Positions 56,126 through 63,331 of a stretch of 64,000 nt of DNA are shown piece after piece; the first letter of the stretch is position 1; the number at the start of each line of letters is the position of its first letter. The DNA is taken from contig NZ_CP146275.1 of the NCBI RefSeq assembly GCF_037044555.1, positions 3,576,501 through 3,640,500 on the forward strand, read 5' to 3'. Both the position numbers and the translations under genes were made by a program. The notes below the pieces were generated by a model. It worked only from the letters and a program-made list of their open reading frames with translations. It made no database searches and was not told the DNA's origin. This DNA comes from Pelagibacterium nitratireducens (lineage in GTDB: Bacteria; Pseudomonadota; Alphaproteobacteria; Rhizobiales; Devosiaceae).

Positions 56126-56557
56126 TTAATCCGTGGCGGGCTTTTTGGACCGGGCCGGCTTCTTGACGGCGTTGAGCGCGGCGGCGGCAGAGATCAGAGC
56201 CTTGAAGGCATCCTCGTCGATTTCTGCGCCTTCATGGATATCGATGGCGCGGCGCATGTTGCCCTCGAGGCTCGAATTGAACAGGCCCTTGGGGTCATCG
56301 AGCGAGGCGCCCTTGGCGAAGGTGAGTTTGACGTAGGTCTTGTAGGTTTCGCCGGTGCAGATGATGCCGGCATGAGACCAGACCGGGGTGCCACGCCATT
56401 TCCATTCCTCGAGAACTTCGGGAACGGCCTCGTGGATCAGCGCGCGGACACGGGCGAGGGTTTTTCCGCGCCAGTCGCCGAGATCGGCGATGCGGGCATC
56501 GATCAGGCGCGTCGCATCGGCCTGGGTGTTTTCACTGGTTTGAGGCGATTTTTTCAT
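56126..56557 (-). CDS. DUF1801 domain protein (first of two)
   Basis: A 143-residue protein with the DUF1801 pattern: ALIHEAVPEVLEEWKWRGTPVWSHAGIICTG at about residues 41-71, then YVKLTFAKGASLDDP, FNSSLEGNMRRAIDIHEGAEID. The family has a small alpha/beta fold; a few members are implicated in iron or stress responses, but the function is not established. The C-terminus is Lys/Arg-rich. It is 12 bp from the preceding paralogue and 5 bp from the AHSA1 gene. Confidence 0.88.
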   Translation of the reverse strand: MKKSPQTSENTQADATRLIDARIADLGDWRGKTLARVRALIHEAVPEVLEEWKWRGTPVWSHAGIICTGETYKTYVKLTFAKGASLDDPKGLFNSSLEGNMRRAIDIHEGAEIDEDAFKALISAAAALNAVKKPARSKKPATD

Positions 56558-56569
56558 AAGGCATACCGT

Positions 56570-56989
56570 TCAGAGTTTTTCGCCGGGCAGCTTGCTGGCC
56601 TGTTCGATCCATGCGGCGAACCGGTCCTCATCGAACCCTTTGTCCTCATAGATATCGAGATAGCGCACTGCCGGATATTTCGAGATGCCGGGCGGGGGTG
56701 GATCGAGATCGCTGCCCCTAAAGAAGGTCACCTTCACGTATTTCGTCATGCAGTGGTAGGAGGTGAACCAATAGTCCTTTTCGACCCCGTAAAAGGGCGA
56801 GTTCCATTTCACTGCCTTTTCGAGGTTGGGCACCACGCGCTCAATGATGGCATCGAGGCGGCGCCCGATATCGCCCTTCCAGCCCGGCATGGCGTCGAGG
56901 TAGGCGGCGACCGGGCCATTGCCATAGCCCTTGGGAATCTGGGGATTTCCGCCGGACAACAGCACCGGCTTGTCGTTGGATTTGCTCAT
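56570..56989 (-). CDS. DUF1801 domain protein (second of two)
   Basis: A 139-residue paralogue of the next gene in the operon, with IIERVVPNLEKAVKWNSPFYGVE and KYVKVTFFRGSDLDPPPPG, and a C-terminal RYLDIYEDKGFDEDRFAAWI that parallels the second copy. The two differ enough to be an old duplication or independent recruitment. The ATG at 56989 lies 4 bp after the stop of the membrane protein gene. Confidence 0.88.
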   Translation of the reverse strand: MSKSNDKPVLLSGGNPQIPKGYGNGPVAAYLDAMPGWKGDIGRRLDAIIERVVPNLEKAVKWNSPFYGVEKDYWFTSYHCMTKYVKVTFFRGSDLDPPPPGISKYPAVRYLDIYEDKGFDEDRFAAWIEQASKLPGEKL

Positions 56990-56993
56990 GGGG

Positions 56994-57224
56994 TCATGCC
57001 CTTTCGCCAATGCGCCGCCCGCCGCGCCATTTGACGGCATAGGGTAGCACGAACAGGTAGAGCCCCGTAAAGAGCAACAGAAACAAGGGAATGAGGGCGA
57101 GCAGATAGACCCAGAAGGCGGGCTCTTCGCCACCGCCCAGAGCAATGAAATTGACGATGACGCCAAGCGTGAAGGCGATAGCGAGCCAGCGGTGAGCCTG
57201 GCGAAACCAAGCGTTGATTTTCAT
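56994..57224 (-). CDS. Small two-helix membrane protein
   Basis: A 76-residue protein: MKINAWFRQAHRWLAIAF starts an amphipathic segment that runs into a membrane helix (about 13-30), and WVYLLALIPLFLLLFTGLYLF forms a second (about 39-60); the C-terminus is basic. It is not assigned to a family; the FRQAHRWLAIAFT start resembles the first helix of PepSY-associated membrane proteins. Its ATG overlaps the stop of the ArsR gene (ATGA), which supports it as a real operon member. Confidence 0.75.
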   Translation of the reverse strand: MKINAWFRQAHRWLAIAFTLGVIVNFIALGGGEEPAFWVYLLALIPLFLLLFTGLYLFVLPYAVKWRGGRRIGERA

Positions 57225-57553
57225 TGATCCATTCTCCTCAACACATCTTCGAGATCGTCGAACCGGCTGTTCCAGAAGCCGGCCATTTGCCGGGTCCAGT
57301 CGGCCAGGGGGGCCAAAGCATCGATGCGGGCGCTGTAATGGGTGTGGCGGCCCTCGTGGCGATCGCTGACCAGCCCGGCCTGCCGCAGCACGCCGAGATG
57401 CTTTGAGACCACCGGCTGGGACACACCAGCGCCCTGAGTCAACGCGCCGACCGTAAGCTCGCCGTTTTTGCACAGGCGCTCGAACAGGGCCCGGCGGGTC
57501 GGGTCGGCGAGAGTGCGAAACAGAACATCGGGGGTGGCGGACATCGATGACAT
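57221..57553 (-). CDS. ArsR family transcriptional regulator
   Basis: A 110-residue winged-helix regulator: FRTLADPTRRALFERLCKNGELTVGALTQ, recognition helix GVSQPVVSKHLGVLRQAGLV, and wing DRHEGRHTHYSARI. The Cys-Val-Cys metal site of ArsR/SmtB sensors is absent, so it belongs to the non-metal subgroup often linked to AHSA1 genes. It heads an operon of five genes. The imperfect palindrome TATAGCTAGATA (about 57581-57592) upstream may be its operator. An alternative ATG lies at 57544. Confidence 0.92.
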   Translation of the reverse strand: MSSMSATPDVLFRTLADPTRRALFERLCKNGELTVGALTQGAGVSQPVVSKHLGVLRQAGLVSDRHEGRHTHYSARIDALAPLADWTRQMAGFWNSRFDDLEDVLRRMDQ

Positions 57554-58120
57554 ATATCCCGTTGGCTATGGGTCGACGTATAGCTAGATAGGTATGTGTT
57601 TGTCAAGCTCCTTGGGCGGTAAGGATATGAAGAGTTAGGTAGCGCGATAAACGCATACCATTTGGGGCATGTGTTTGGAGCGACGCTGAAAGATGGACGG
57701 CGAGAATTGACCCCCGGGGCGACAGGGGGCGGTGAGGCGTTTGGGCAAGCGTCGCAAGCGCTGGGGGTACTGGGTCCCGGGTCTTCGCCCGGGATGACGG
57801 TGGGGAGGGAGGGGAAGGCGACGTGACACTGCCGGCGCTCAAGGCCCCCTCACCGGCATGCCGGCCTTCTCGCCTAAGGTGAGGGTAAATAATGCTTGCA
57901 GCGTTTGAGACAGGCACGGTGGATCGTCGCGGGTTTCCGGGTTCATCCCGAACCGGCCCCTCCTACCTAGGTCATCCCGGGCGAAGACCCGGGATCCAGT
58001 AAGCGGCAGGCTTGCGGTTCTGTCTCGGTGCCGAGCATACTGGGCCCCGGCTCAGGGCCGGGGTGACAGCGAGGTGGTTTTGGCAGGCAGGAGCCTTTGC
58101 CCCCGAAATGTCGATTGGCC
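57554..58120. repeat. Spacer with palindromic repeats of family A (loci 6 and 7) and a third hairpin
   Basis: A 567-bp stretch with no supported gene. It holds the ArsR promoter next to 57554, a unit of repeat family A at 57767-57800 (TACTGGGTCCCGGG...CCCGGGATGACGG), a separate hairpin CCCTCACC/GGTGAGGG at 57847-57885 that contains the palindrome CCGGCATGCCGG, and a two-part copy of family A at 57970-58071 (GTCATCCCGGG...CCCGGGATCCAGTA, then ATACTGGGCCCCGG...CCGGGGTGACAG). Confidence 0.7.
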
Positions 58121-59341
58121 CTAAAGCGCCATGCCCAGATGCTTGCCGACGGATTCGACGTCCTTGTCGCCGCGGCCGGAGAGGCAGAGGACGATGATGT
58201 CGTCCTTGGCCATTGTGGGGGCGAGCTTGATCACATGGGCAAGGCCGTGGGCGCTTTCGAGCGCAGGGATGATGCCTTCGAACTTGGTGCAGGCCATGAA
58301 GGCGTCGAGCGCCTCTTTGTCGGTTATGGGCACGTAGCTGACCCGGCCGCTGTCGCGCAGGAAGGCGTGTTCGGGGCCGACACCGGGATAGTCCAGACCG
58401 GCGGAAATCGAATGGCCCTCGGTGATCTGGCCGTCGGCATCCTGGAGGAGATAGGTGCGGTTGCCATGCAGCACGCCGGGGCGACCGCCGGTCATCGAGG
58501 CGGCGTGGCCGTCTTCCACGTCAAGGCCGTGTCCGCCTGCTTCGGTGCCGAAGATTTTCACATTCGGCTCATCGAGAAAATCGTGGAAGGTGCCGATGGC
58601 GTTCGAACCGCCGCCGATACAGGCGACCAGCGCATCGGGGAGCCGGCCTTCGGCTTCCAGAATCTGGGTGCGGATTTCCTCGCCGATCACCTTTTGAAAG
58701 TCACGCACCATTTCAGGGTAAGGATGCGGGCCGGCCGCCGTGCCGATCAGATAATAGGTGGTGTCGACATTGGTCACCCAGTCACGCAGCGCCTCGTTCA
58801 TGGCATCCTTGAGCGTGCCGGCACCGGCGGTGACCGGACGGACCTCGGCGCCGAGCATTTTCATGCGCAACACGTTGGGCATCTGGCGCTCGACATCGGT
58901 GGCACCCATGAAAATGGTGCAGGGCAGGCCGAACCGGGCGCACACGGTTGCAGTGGCCACACCGTGCTGGCCGGCCCCGGTTTCGGCGATGATCCGGGTC
59001 TTGCCCATGCGCTTGGCCAAAAGGATCTGGCCGATGCAGTTGTTGAGCTTGTGGGAGCCCGTGTGGTTGAGGTCTTCGCGCTTGAAATAGATCTTTGCGC
59101 CGCCCAGTTCGGCGCTCATGCGCTCGGCGAAATAGAGCGGGGAGGGGCGGCCGGCGAAATGGGTGCGCAAATCGTCCATTTCGGCGAGGAATTTCTCGTC
59201 GGCCTGGGCGGCGCGGTAGGCTTTTTCCAGATCGAGGATCAGGGGCATTAAGGTTTCGGCCACGAAGCGCCCACCATAAATGCCGAACTTGCCGTTTTCG
59301 TCGGGTCCCTGACGCAGGGAATTGGCGCTTTGCTGGCTCAT
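58121..59341 (-). CDS. trpB: Tryptophan synthase beta chain
   Basis: A 406-residue PLP enzyme. The N-terminal [14 protein letters not shown], the PLP lysine in [15 protein letters not shown] near residue 98, EDLNHTGS, the catalytic Glu in [12 protein letters not shown], and the phosphate loop [14 protein letters not shown] are all present. It joins indole and serine to make tryptophan. It follows trpF by 12 bp. Downstream, the usual neighbour trpA is displaced by 2.9 kb. Confidence 0.97.
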   Translation of the reverse strand: MSQQSANSLRQGPDENGKFGIYGGRFVAETLMPLILDLEKAYRAAQADEKFLAEMDDLRTHFAGRPSPLYFAERMSAELGGAKIYFKREDLNHTGSHKLNNCIGQILLAKRMGKTRIIAETGAGQHGVATATVCARFGLPCTIFMGATDVERQMPNVLRMKMLGAEVRPVTAGAGTLKDAMNEALRDWVTNVDTTYYLIGTAAGPHPYPEMVRDFQKVIGEEIRTQILEAEGRLPDALVACIGGGSNAIGTFHDFLDEPNVKIFGTEAGGHGLDVEDGHAASMTGGRPGVLHGNRTYLLQDADGQITEGHSISAGLDYPGVGPEHAFLRDSGRVSYVPITDKEALDAFMACTKFEGIIPALESAHGLAHVIKLAPTMAKDDIIVLCLSGRGDKDVESVGKHLGMAL

Positions 59342-59353
59342 AGTCGTAAAACC

Positions 59354-60001
59354 TTACTGTGCCGCCGCCCGGGCGCTGGCGATGAACCGGGAAATCAGCC
59401 CGGCGTCCTTTACGCCCTTTTCGCGCTCGACGCCCGAAGAAACGTCGAGGCCGAAGGGTTTTAGGGTTTTGACGGCGCGGGCCACATTGTCGCTGTCAAG
59501 ACCAGCGGAAAGCATGAAGCGGACCGCAGGGTCAAGACTTTCGAGCAGCGACCAATCGAACACGGTGCCCAGACCGCCTGGACGGGTGGCATTTTTTGGC
59601 GGCCGCGCATCGAGGATCAGCCGGTCGGAGACGGGGCGATAAAAGGGGACCTGACGCACGTCGTTTTTATCGCCGATGGGCAGGGCCTTGATGATTTTCA
59701 GCCCCGAGCGCTCACGAATATCGGCCACGCGGCCCTTGGGCTCAGACCCATGGAGCTGGAGCCATTGGGCGCCGGCTTCGACAGCGGCGGCGACGGTGTC
59801 GTTGTCGGGATCGACAAGCAGGATAACCGTTTCGATGCGGTCACCGGCCTGGGCGACAAGCCCTGCAATCGTATCGAAGGAGATATGGCGCGGGCTTTTT
59901 TCGAAATGAACGAACCCTATCATGTCGGCGCCTTGCGCGATGACATGATCGAGGATGTCGGGGGTTTTGACCCCGCAGATCTTGATGATGGGCTGGTCCA
60001 T
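59354..60001 (-). CDS. trpF: Phosphoribosylanthranilate isomerase
   Basis: A 215-residue TIM barrel. The N-terminal catalytic cysteine is in IKICGVKTPD, GFVHFEKSPRHIS is the first phosphate-side segment, QLHGSEPKG follows, and the catalytic aspartate is expected in LSAGLDSDNVARA with FGLDVSSGVE as the phosphate loop. It isomerises phosphoribosylanthranilate in tryptophan synthesis. Its start overlaps the stop of the LapA-like gene by one base. Confidence 0.96.
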   Translation of the reverse strand: MDQPIIKICGVKTPDILDHVIAQGADMIGFVHFEKSPRHISFDTIAGLVAQAGDRIETVILLVDPDNDTVAAAVEAGAQWLQLHGSEPKGRVADIRERSGLKIIKALPIGDKNDVRQVPFYRPVSDRLILDARPPKNATRPGGLGTVFDWSLLESLDPAVRFMLSAGLDSDNVARAVKTLKPFGLDVSSGVEREKGVKDAGLISRFIASARAAAQ

Positions 60002-60351
60002 CAGACCAATTCGTCCGTGGCGAGCAGCGCGGCATCGGGCTCACGCGCCGGGGCGCGGCGGGAGCGCTCGAGATCGGCCTTGAGCTTTTCGTTTTCGCGG
60101 CGCAGGCGGCGTTCGTGCTTGCGGTGCTGGCCTTGCGTGAACCAGACCGAGAGCCCACCGAGCGAAATGCCGATGAACAGCACGGCATAGATCACCAGAA
60201 ACAGCGGCACGCCGAAGCCGGGTGCGGCCTCGTCGGCGGCAACAAGAGGATTGAAGTTGACGGCGACCGTGTGCCGGTTGGCCAACGCAAAGACCAGGAC
60301 CAAAAGGCATAAAGGCACGAGAACGAGCCAGCCGACGATGCGTTTGCGCAT
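60001..60351 (-). CDS. LapA-domain (DUF1049) membrane protein
   Basis: A 116-residue protein with two membrane helices (about 6-24 and 48-68), the LapA pattern FALANRHTVAVNFNPL between them, and a cytoplasmic coiled coil (RKHERRLRRENEKLKADLERS). In E. coli LapA/LapB link lipopolysaccharide synthesis to LpxC control; a similar role is only inferred. The position ihfB-lapA-trpF is usual in alphaproteobacteria. Confidence 0.88.
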   Translation of the reverse strand: MRKRIVGWLVLVPLCLLVLVFALANRHTVAVNFNPLVAADEAAPGFGVPLFLVIYAVLFIGISLGGLSVWFTQGQHRKHERRLRRENEKLKADLERSRRAPAREPDAALLATDELV

Positions 60352-60392
60352 AGAATTTCAATTCCATCTGTCGCGGCGGCGGACCGAAAGAG

Positions 60393-60442
60393 CCGCCGGC
60401 GCTGCCGGTTACTGGATCCCCGATCATGTCCGCGATGACAAC
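60393..60442. repeat. Palindromic repeat family A (locus 8, degraded)
   Basis: CCGGCGCTGCCGGTTACTGGATCCCCGATCATGTCCGCGATGACAAC, a diverged copy of the unit between ihfB and the LapA-like gene. Confidence 0.55.
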
Positions 60443-60518
60443 CGGGCAAAGGCCGTCCCTATCACCTTTTCGCAATGGCGGGCGGCTTTTGTAAGGCCGG
60501 CTCGCCCTGGGGTCGGTG

Positions 60519-60800
60519 TCAGCCGCCGTTGAGCCGTTCGCGGATTTCCTTGCCGGCCTTGAATTGCGGCACGTATTTTTCGCCCACGTCGACCTGTTCG
60601 CCGGTGCGCGGGTTGCGGCCGACCCGTGCCGGACGGTTCTTGACCGAAAACGCCCCGAAACCGCGCAATTCGACCCGGTCGCCCCGAGCCAGCGCATCGC
60701 CGACCTCATCGAGGATGGCGTTGACGATATTTTCGATATCGCGATGGAAAAGATGCGGGTTTTCCGCCGCGAGCGTTTCGATGAGTTCGGATTTTATCAT
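60519..60800 (-). CDS. ihfB: Integration host factor subunit beta
   Basis: A 93-residue DNA-bending protein. It begins [21 protein letters not shown], the classic IhfB start, and carries the beta-arm [22 protein letters not shown] with the intercalating proline in RNPRTG. With IhfA it bends DNA for recombination, replication and transcription. ATG 60800 is preferred over the GTG at 60812. It lies 74 bp downstream of sppA. Confidence 0.96.
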   Translation of the reverse strand: MIKSELIETLAAENPHLFHRDIENIVNAILDEVGDALARGDRVELRGFGAFSVKNRPARVGRNPRTGEQVDVGEKYVPQFKAGKEIRERLNGG

Positions 60801-60874
60801 TGTCTGTCGCACGCCCCCCGGCGCAAATTGGGGTGTTTGACACCCTCGGGCTAATTATCTGTGGGCTAGACGTT

Positions 60875-61810
60875 TTATCGGGCTTGAGGGTGCCAAAGCG
60901 AGACCAGCCCGTCAAGCGGCAAGCCGGGCCATCCTGTTTCGCCGAACGCACCGGCCAGCGAACCAAACAGCAGATCGAGCCAGCCAGGGGCGCGCTGGCG
61001 CGGCCAGACCGGGACAATATCGAGACCGGGGTCGATTTCCCGCTCGGTCTGCAGCCAGGCGAGCGCCTCGGTCTCGCCGCCTGCGGCATCGATCAGCCCG
61101 GCATCGATTGCCATGACGCCCGACAGGATGCGGCCATCGGCCAGGGCGAGGGTATCGGACCGGGTGAGCCCCCGGCGTTCGGCGACCAGATCAACGAAAT
61201 ACCGGTAGGAGGAATCGACGAGTTCAACCAGGGAATCGCGCACTTGGGGGGAGATCGGCTCATCGAAATCGGGTTTGCCCTTGAGGGGGCCCGAGGCGAC
61301 CTTGTCGAGATCGACGCCGAGCGTTTCAAACAGGCCCGAAGCATCGACGTGCTGGTAATAGACGCCGATGGAGCCGACGATGGAAAGATTGCGCGCATAG
61401 ATACGATCGGTGGCGATTGCGGCCATATAGGCCGCCGATGCCCCCAATTCGCCAATTGTCGAAACGACGGGTTTTTGTTCGGCCAGGGCGCGCAGGGAGG
61501 CATAAAGCTCCTCGCCGCCGGCCGTGGTGCCACCGGGGGAATTGATGGCGACAATGACCGCGGAGACCGAATCGTCTTCGGCGAGGTCCTCGAGCAGGGC
61601 TGTGCGTTCGGGATCGGTGGTGATGGTGCCCGAGATGGTGACGCGGGCAATCACATCACCCACCGGAGCCATGAGCGGGTAAAAACGGGCAAAGCCAACC
61701 AAAGCGGCGACGGCCAGCACCACGAAAGCGAAAATCCGCCAGCGGCCGCGCGAACGGCGCAGGGCGCGGGTGACGGGGATGGTGTCGACAGGATCGTCTT
61801 GAAGCGACAT
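60875..61810 (-). CDS. sppA: Signal peptide peptidase SppA, short 36K type
   Basis: A 311-residue membrane serine protease. One helix lies near residues 25-45 (IFAFVVLAVAALVGFARF). The protease fold has INSPGGTTAGGEELYASL, the nucleophile serine in GELGASAAYMAA near 126, and the general-base lysine in SGPLKGKPDFDEP near 177. It digests cleaved signal peptides in the membrane. It precedes ihfB on the same strand, as in many alphaproteobacteria. Confidence 0.94.
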   Translation of the reverse strand: MSLQDDPVDTIPVTRALRRSRGRWRIFAFVVLAVAALVGFARFYPLMAPVGDVIARVTISGTITTDPERTALLEDLAEDDSVSAVIVAINSPGGTTAGGEELYASLRALAEQKPVVSTIGELGASAAYMAAIATDRIYARNLSIVGSIGVYYQHVDASGLFETLGVDLDKVASGPLKGKPDFDEPISPQVRDSLVELVDSSYRYFVDLVAERRGLTRSDTLALADGRILSGVMAIDAGLIDAAGGETEALAWLQTEREIDPGLDIVPVWPRQRAPGWLDLLFGSLAGAFGETGWPGLPLDGLVSLWHPQAR

Positions 61811-61843
61811 GAGGCGTCCGGATTGATGGTCTCCCGAAGAGGG

Positions 61844-62344
61844 CTACCGCCAACGGGAGGCGGGTGCAACCATGTAGCGCGCGTCCGGGGCGTAGCTTTT
61901 GAGCTTTGCGGCGAGGCGGGGGGCATCGGCCACGGCAAATCCCATGCGGGTCCAGAAGGGCGCCGAGTTATTGACGGCGACAAGACTGAGGGGGCCGAGG
62001 GGGGCGGCGCGGGAACTCAGGGTCTGGACAATCCGGCGCGCAGCCCCGCTGCCGCGCGCGACGGGCAACAGGGCCAGATCGTGGATATAAAGCGTGTCGC
62101 ACGCCTCGGGCAGACGACCCAGGACCGTATTGAGTGCGGGAAGGCTGCCGAAGCGGTAGGGGTGGGCAAGAACATATCCTGCGGGGGCAGCATCGATTTC
62201 AAAAAGGAAGCACAAATCCGGCGCGATGGCCTGCCGGTCGGCAAACACCGCGTCGTCCTCGGGGAAATCGGGATGCACCCGTTGGGCGATGGCCGAGACG
62301 GCAGCAATGTCGGTGGGGAGAAGCGGGCGCCAGAGACCGTTCAC
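61844..62344 (-). CDS. GNAT family N-acetyltransferase
   Basis: A 166-residue GNAT protein. The GTG start at 62344 (VNGLWRPLLPTDI) overlaps the VOC gene stop as GTGA. The acetyl-CoA loop region is IHDLALLPVARGSGAARRIVQ near 93-113, and APFWTRMGFAVADAP is the typical C-terminal strand. The acceptor is unknown. It is the third gene of an ArsR-VOC-GNAT operon. Confidence 0.88.
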   Translation of the reverse strand: MNGLWRPLLPTDIAAVSAIAQRVHPDFPEDDAVFADRQAIAPDLCFLFEIDAAPAGYVLAHPYRFGSLPALNTVLGRLPEACDTLYIHDLALLPVARGSGAARRIVQTLSSRAAPLGPLSLVAVNNSAPFWTRMGFAVADAPRLAAKLKSYAPDARYMVAPASRWR

Positions 62345-62739
62345 GGCGAACCGACCATTTGAACGATCTGGATGAGATTGCCGCATGTGTCGTCGAGGAC
62401 GGCCATTTTGACCGGGCCGGCATCTGTGGGCGGCAGGGTGAAGGCGACGCCGAGGGCTGTGAGACGCTCATATTGGGCGCCAATGTCATCGACCTGAAAC
62501 GAGGTCATCGGGATGCCGTCGGCGACGAGGGCCTGTTTGAACGGCCTTACGGCTGGGTGGCCGGAGGGTTCGAGCAGCAGCTCCACGCCATCGGGCGCGT
62601 CGGGACTGACCACGGTGAGCCAGCGGTTTTCGCCATCGACGGGGATGTCGTTCTTTTTGATGAAGCCGAGCTTGCCGGTGTAGAAATCGAGGGCCTTGGC
62701 CTGGTCGTCGACAAAGACGGACGTGACGTAGATTTTCAT
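62341..62739 (-). CDS. VOC family protein (glyoxalase/dioxygenase superfamily)
   Basis: A 132-residue protein with the paired beta-alpha-beta-beta-beta modules of the VOC fold: VTSVFVDDQAKALDFYTGKLGFI at the N-terminus and TSFQVDDIGAQYERLTALGV in the second half, with DTCGNLIQIVQM at the end, where Asp/Asn/Gln replace the Glu of glyoxalase I. Members include antibiotic resistance proteins and lyases; the substrate is unknown. The ATG overlaps the ArsR stop as ATGA. Confidence 0.9.
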   Translation of the reverse strand: MKIYVTSVFVDDQAKALDFYTGKLGFIKKNDIPVDGENRWLTVVSPDAPDGVELLLEPSGHPAVRPFKQALVADGIPMTSFQVDDIGAQYERLTALGVAFTLPPTDAGPVKMAVLDDTCGNLIQIVQMVGSP

Positions 62740-63044
62740 TGGGGGTCCTCCTCCAAGGATTTCAGCCAGCCCGATTTGAGCTGCAGTATGGGATTGGCGT
62801 TGAGGCTGTGGAGTTTTGTGGTGCCCTGCCATTCGATTTCGATAAGCCCGGCCTCTTGCAGTGTTGTCAGGTGCCGGGAAAACCCCTGGCGGGTCTGACC
62901 GATGCCGTGGTTGGAAACCACGCGGGTGTAAAGCTCGAACAGGGACTGGTGGTCGCGTTTGCCCAGTTCGGTGATGATGTTTCGTCGCGTCGTATCGCCC
63001 AGGGCGCGGAACAGGCGGTTGAGGGATTCGTCGTCGGTGGTCAT
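62736..63044 (-). CDS. ArsR family transcriptional regulator
   Basis: A 102-residue winged-helix regulator: LFRALGDTTRRNIITELGKRDHQSLFELYTR, recognition helix RQGFSRHLTTLQEAGLIEIEW, wing GTTKLHSLN. There is no Cys metal-binding pair. It controls, by position, the downstream VOC and GNAT genes with which it overlaps. The AT-rich ATGCAACAATATTGTTGCAT (63054-63073), just upstream, contains the perfect palindrome GCAACAATATTGTTGC and is a good operator candidate. Confidence 0.9.
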   Translation of the reverse strand: MTTDDESLNRLFRALGDTTRRNIITELGKRDHQSLFELYTRVVSNHGIGQTRQGFSRHLTTLQEAGLIEIEWQGTTKLHSLNANPILQLKSGWLKSLEEDPQ

Positions 63045-63053
63045 GCCATTTAA

Positions 63054-63073
63054 TGCAACAATATTGTTGCATA
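63054..63073. promoter_or_regulatory. Perfect 20-bp palindrome upstream of arsR, probable operator
   Basis: ATGCAACAATATTGTTGCAT reads the same on both strands. It begins 10 bp upstream of the ArsR start codon, the usual place for autoregulation of ArsR-type repressors. Confidence 0.75.
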
Positions 63074-63331
63074 GTCAAGCCATGGTTGGGCCCGGCACCG
63101 AAATCGACGAGCGACAGGTTGCGGACAGCAACGCGGAGTAGGCTCGATCGTGCGATCGGGAGGTCTTCGATTGCAGTTCAATGAAGCGCCTGGGCTTCCG
63201 AGGAGGGGGCTGCCGGCAACTTCATTTCCCAACAGCGCATGCCGGGCAGTCGTCCGGCGGCATCCGATATGGCCCGTCATGAATTCGAGCGGATTCGTGC
63301 ACGCCGTCATGCTCAACTCAAGGAGGAGAAG

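Noticed and set aside
57603..57917. Minus-strand frame in the arsR-trpB spacer
   Set aside because: It is made mostly of the palindromic repeat sequence and has no ribosome binding site.
23704..60442. CRISPR-like array made of the palindromic repeats
   Set aside because: The copies are dispersed over 37 kb, singly or in pairs, with no regular spacers and no cas genes.
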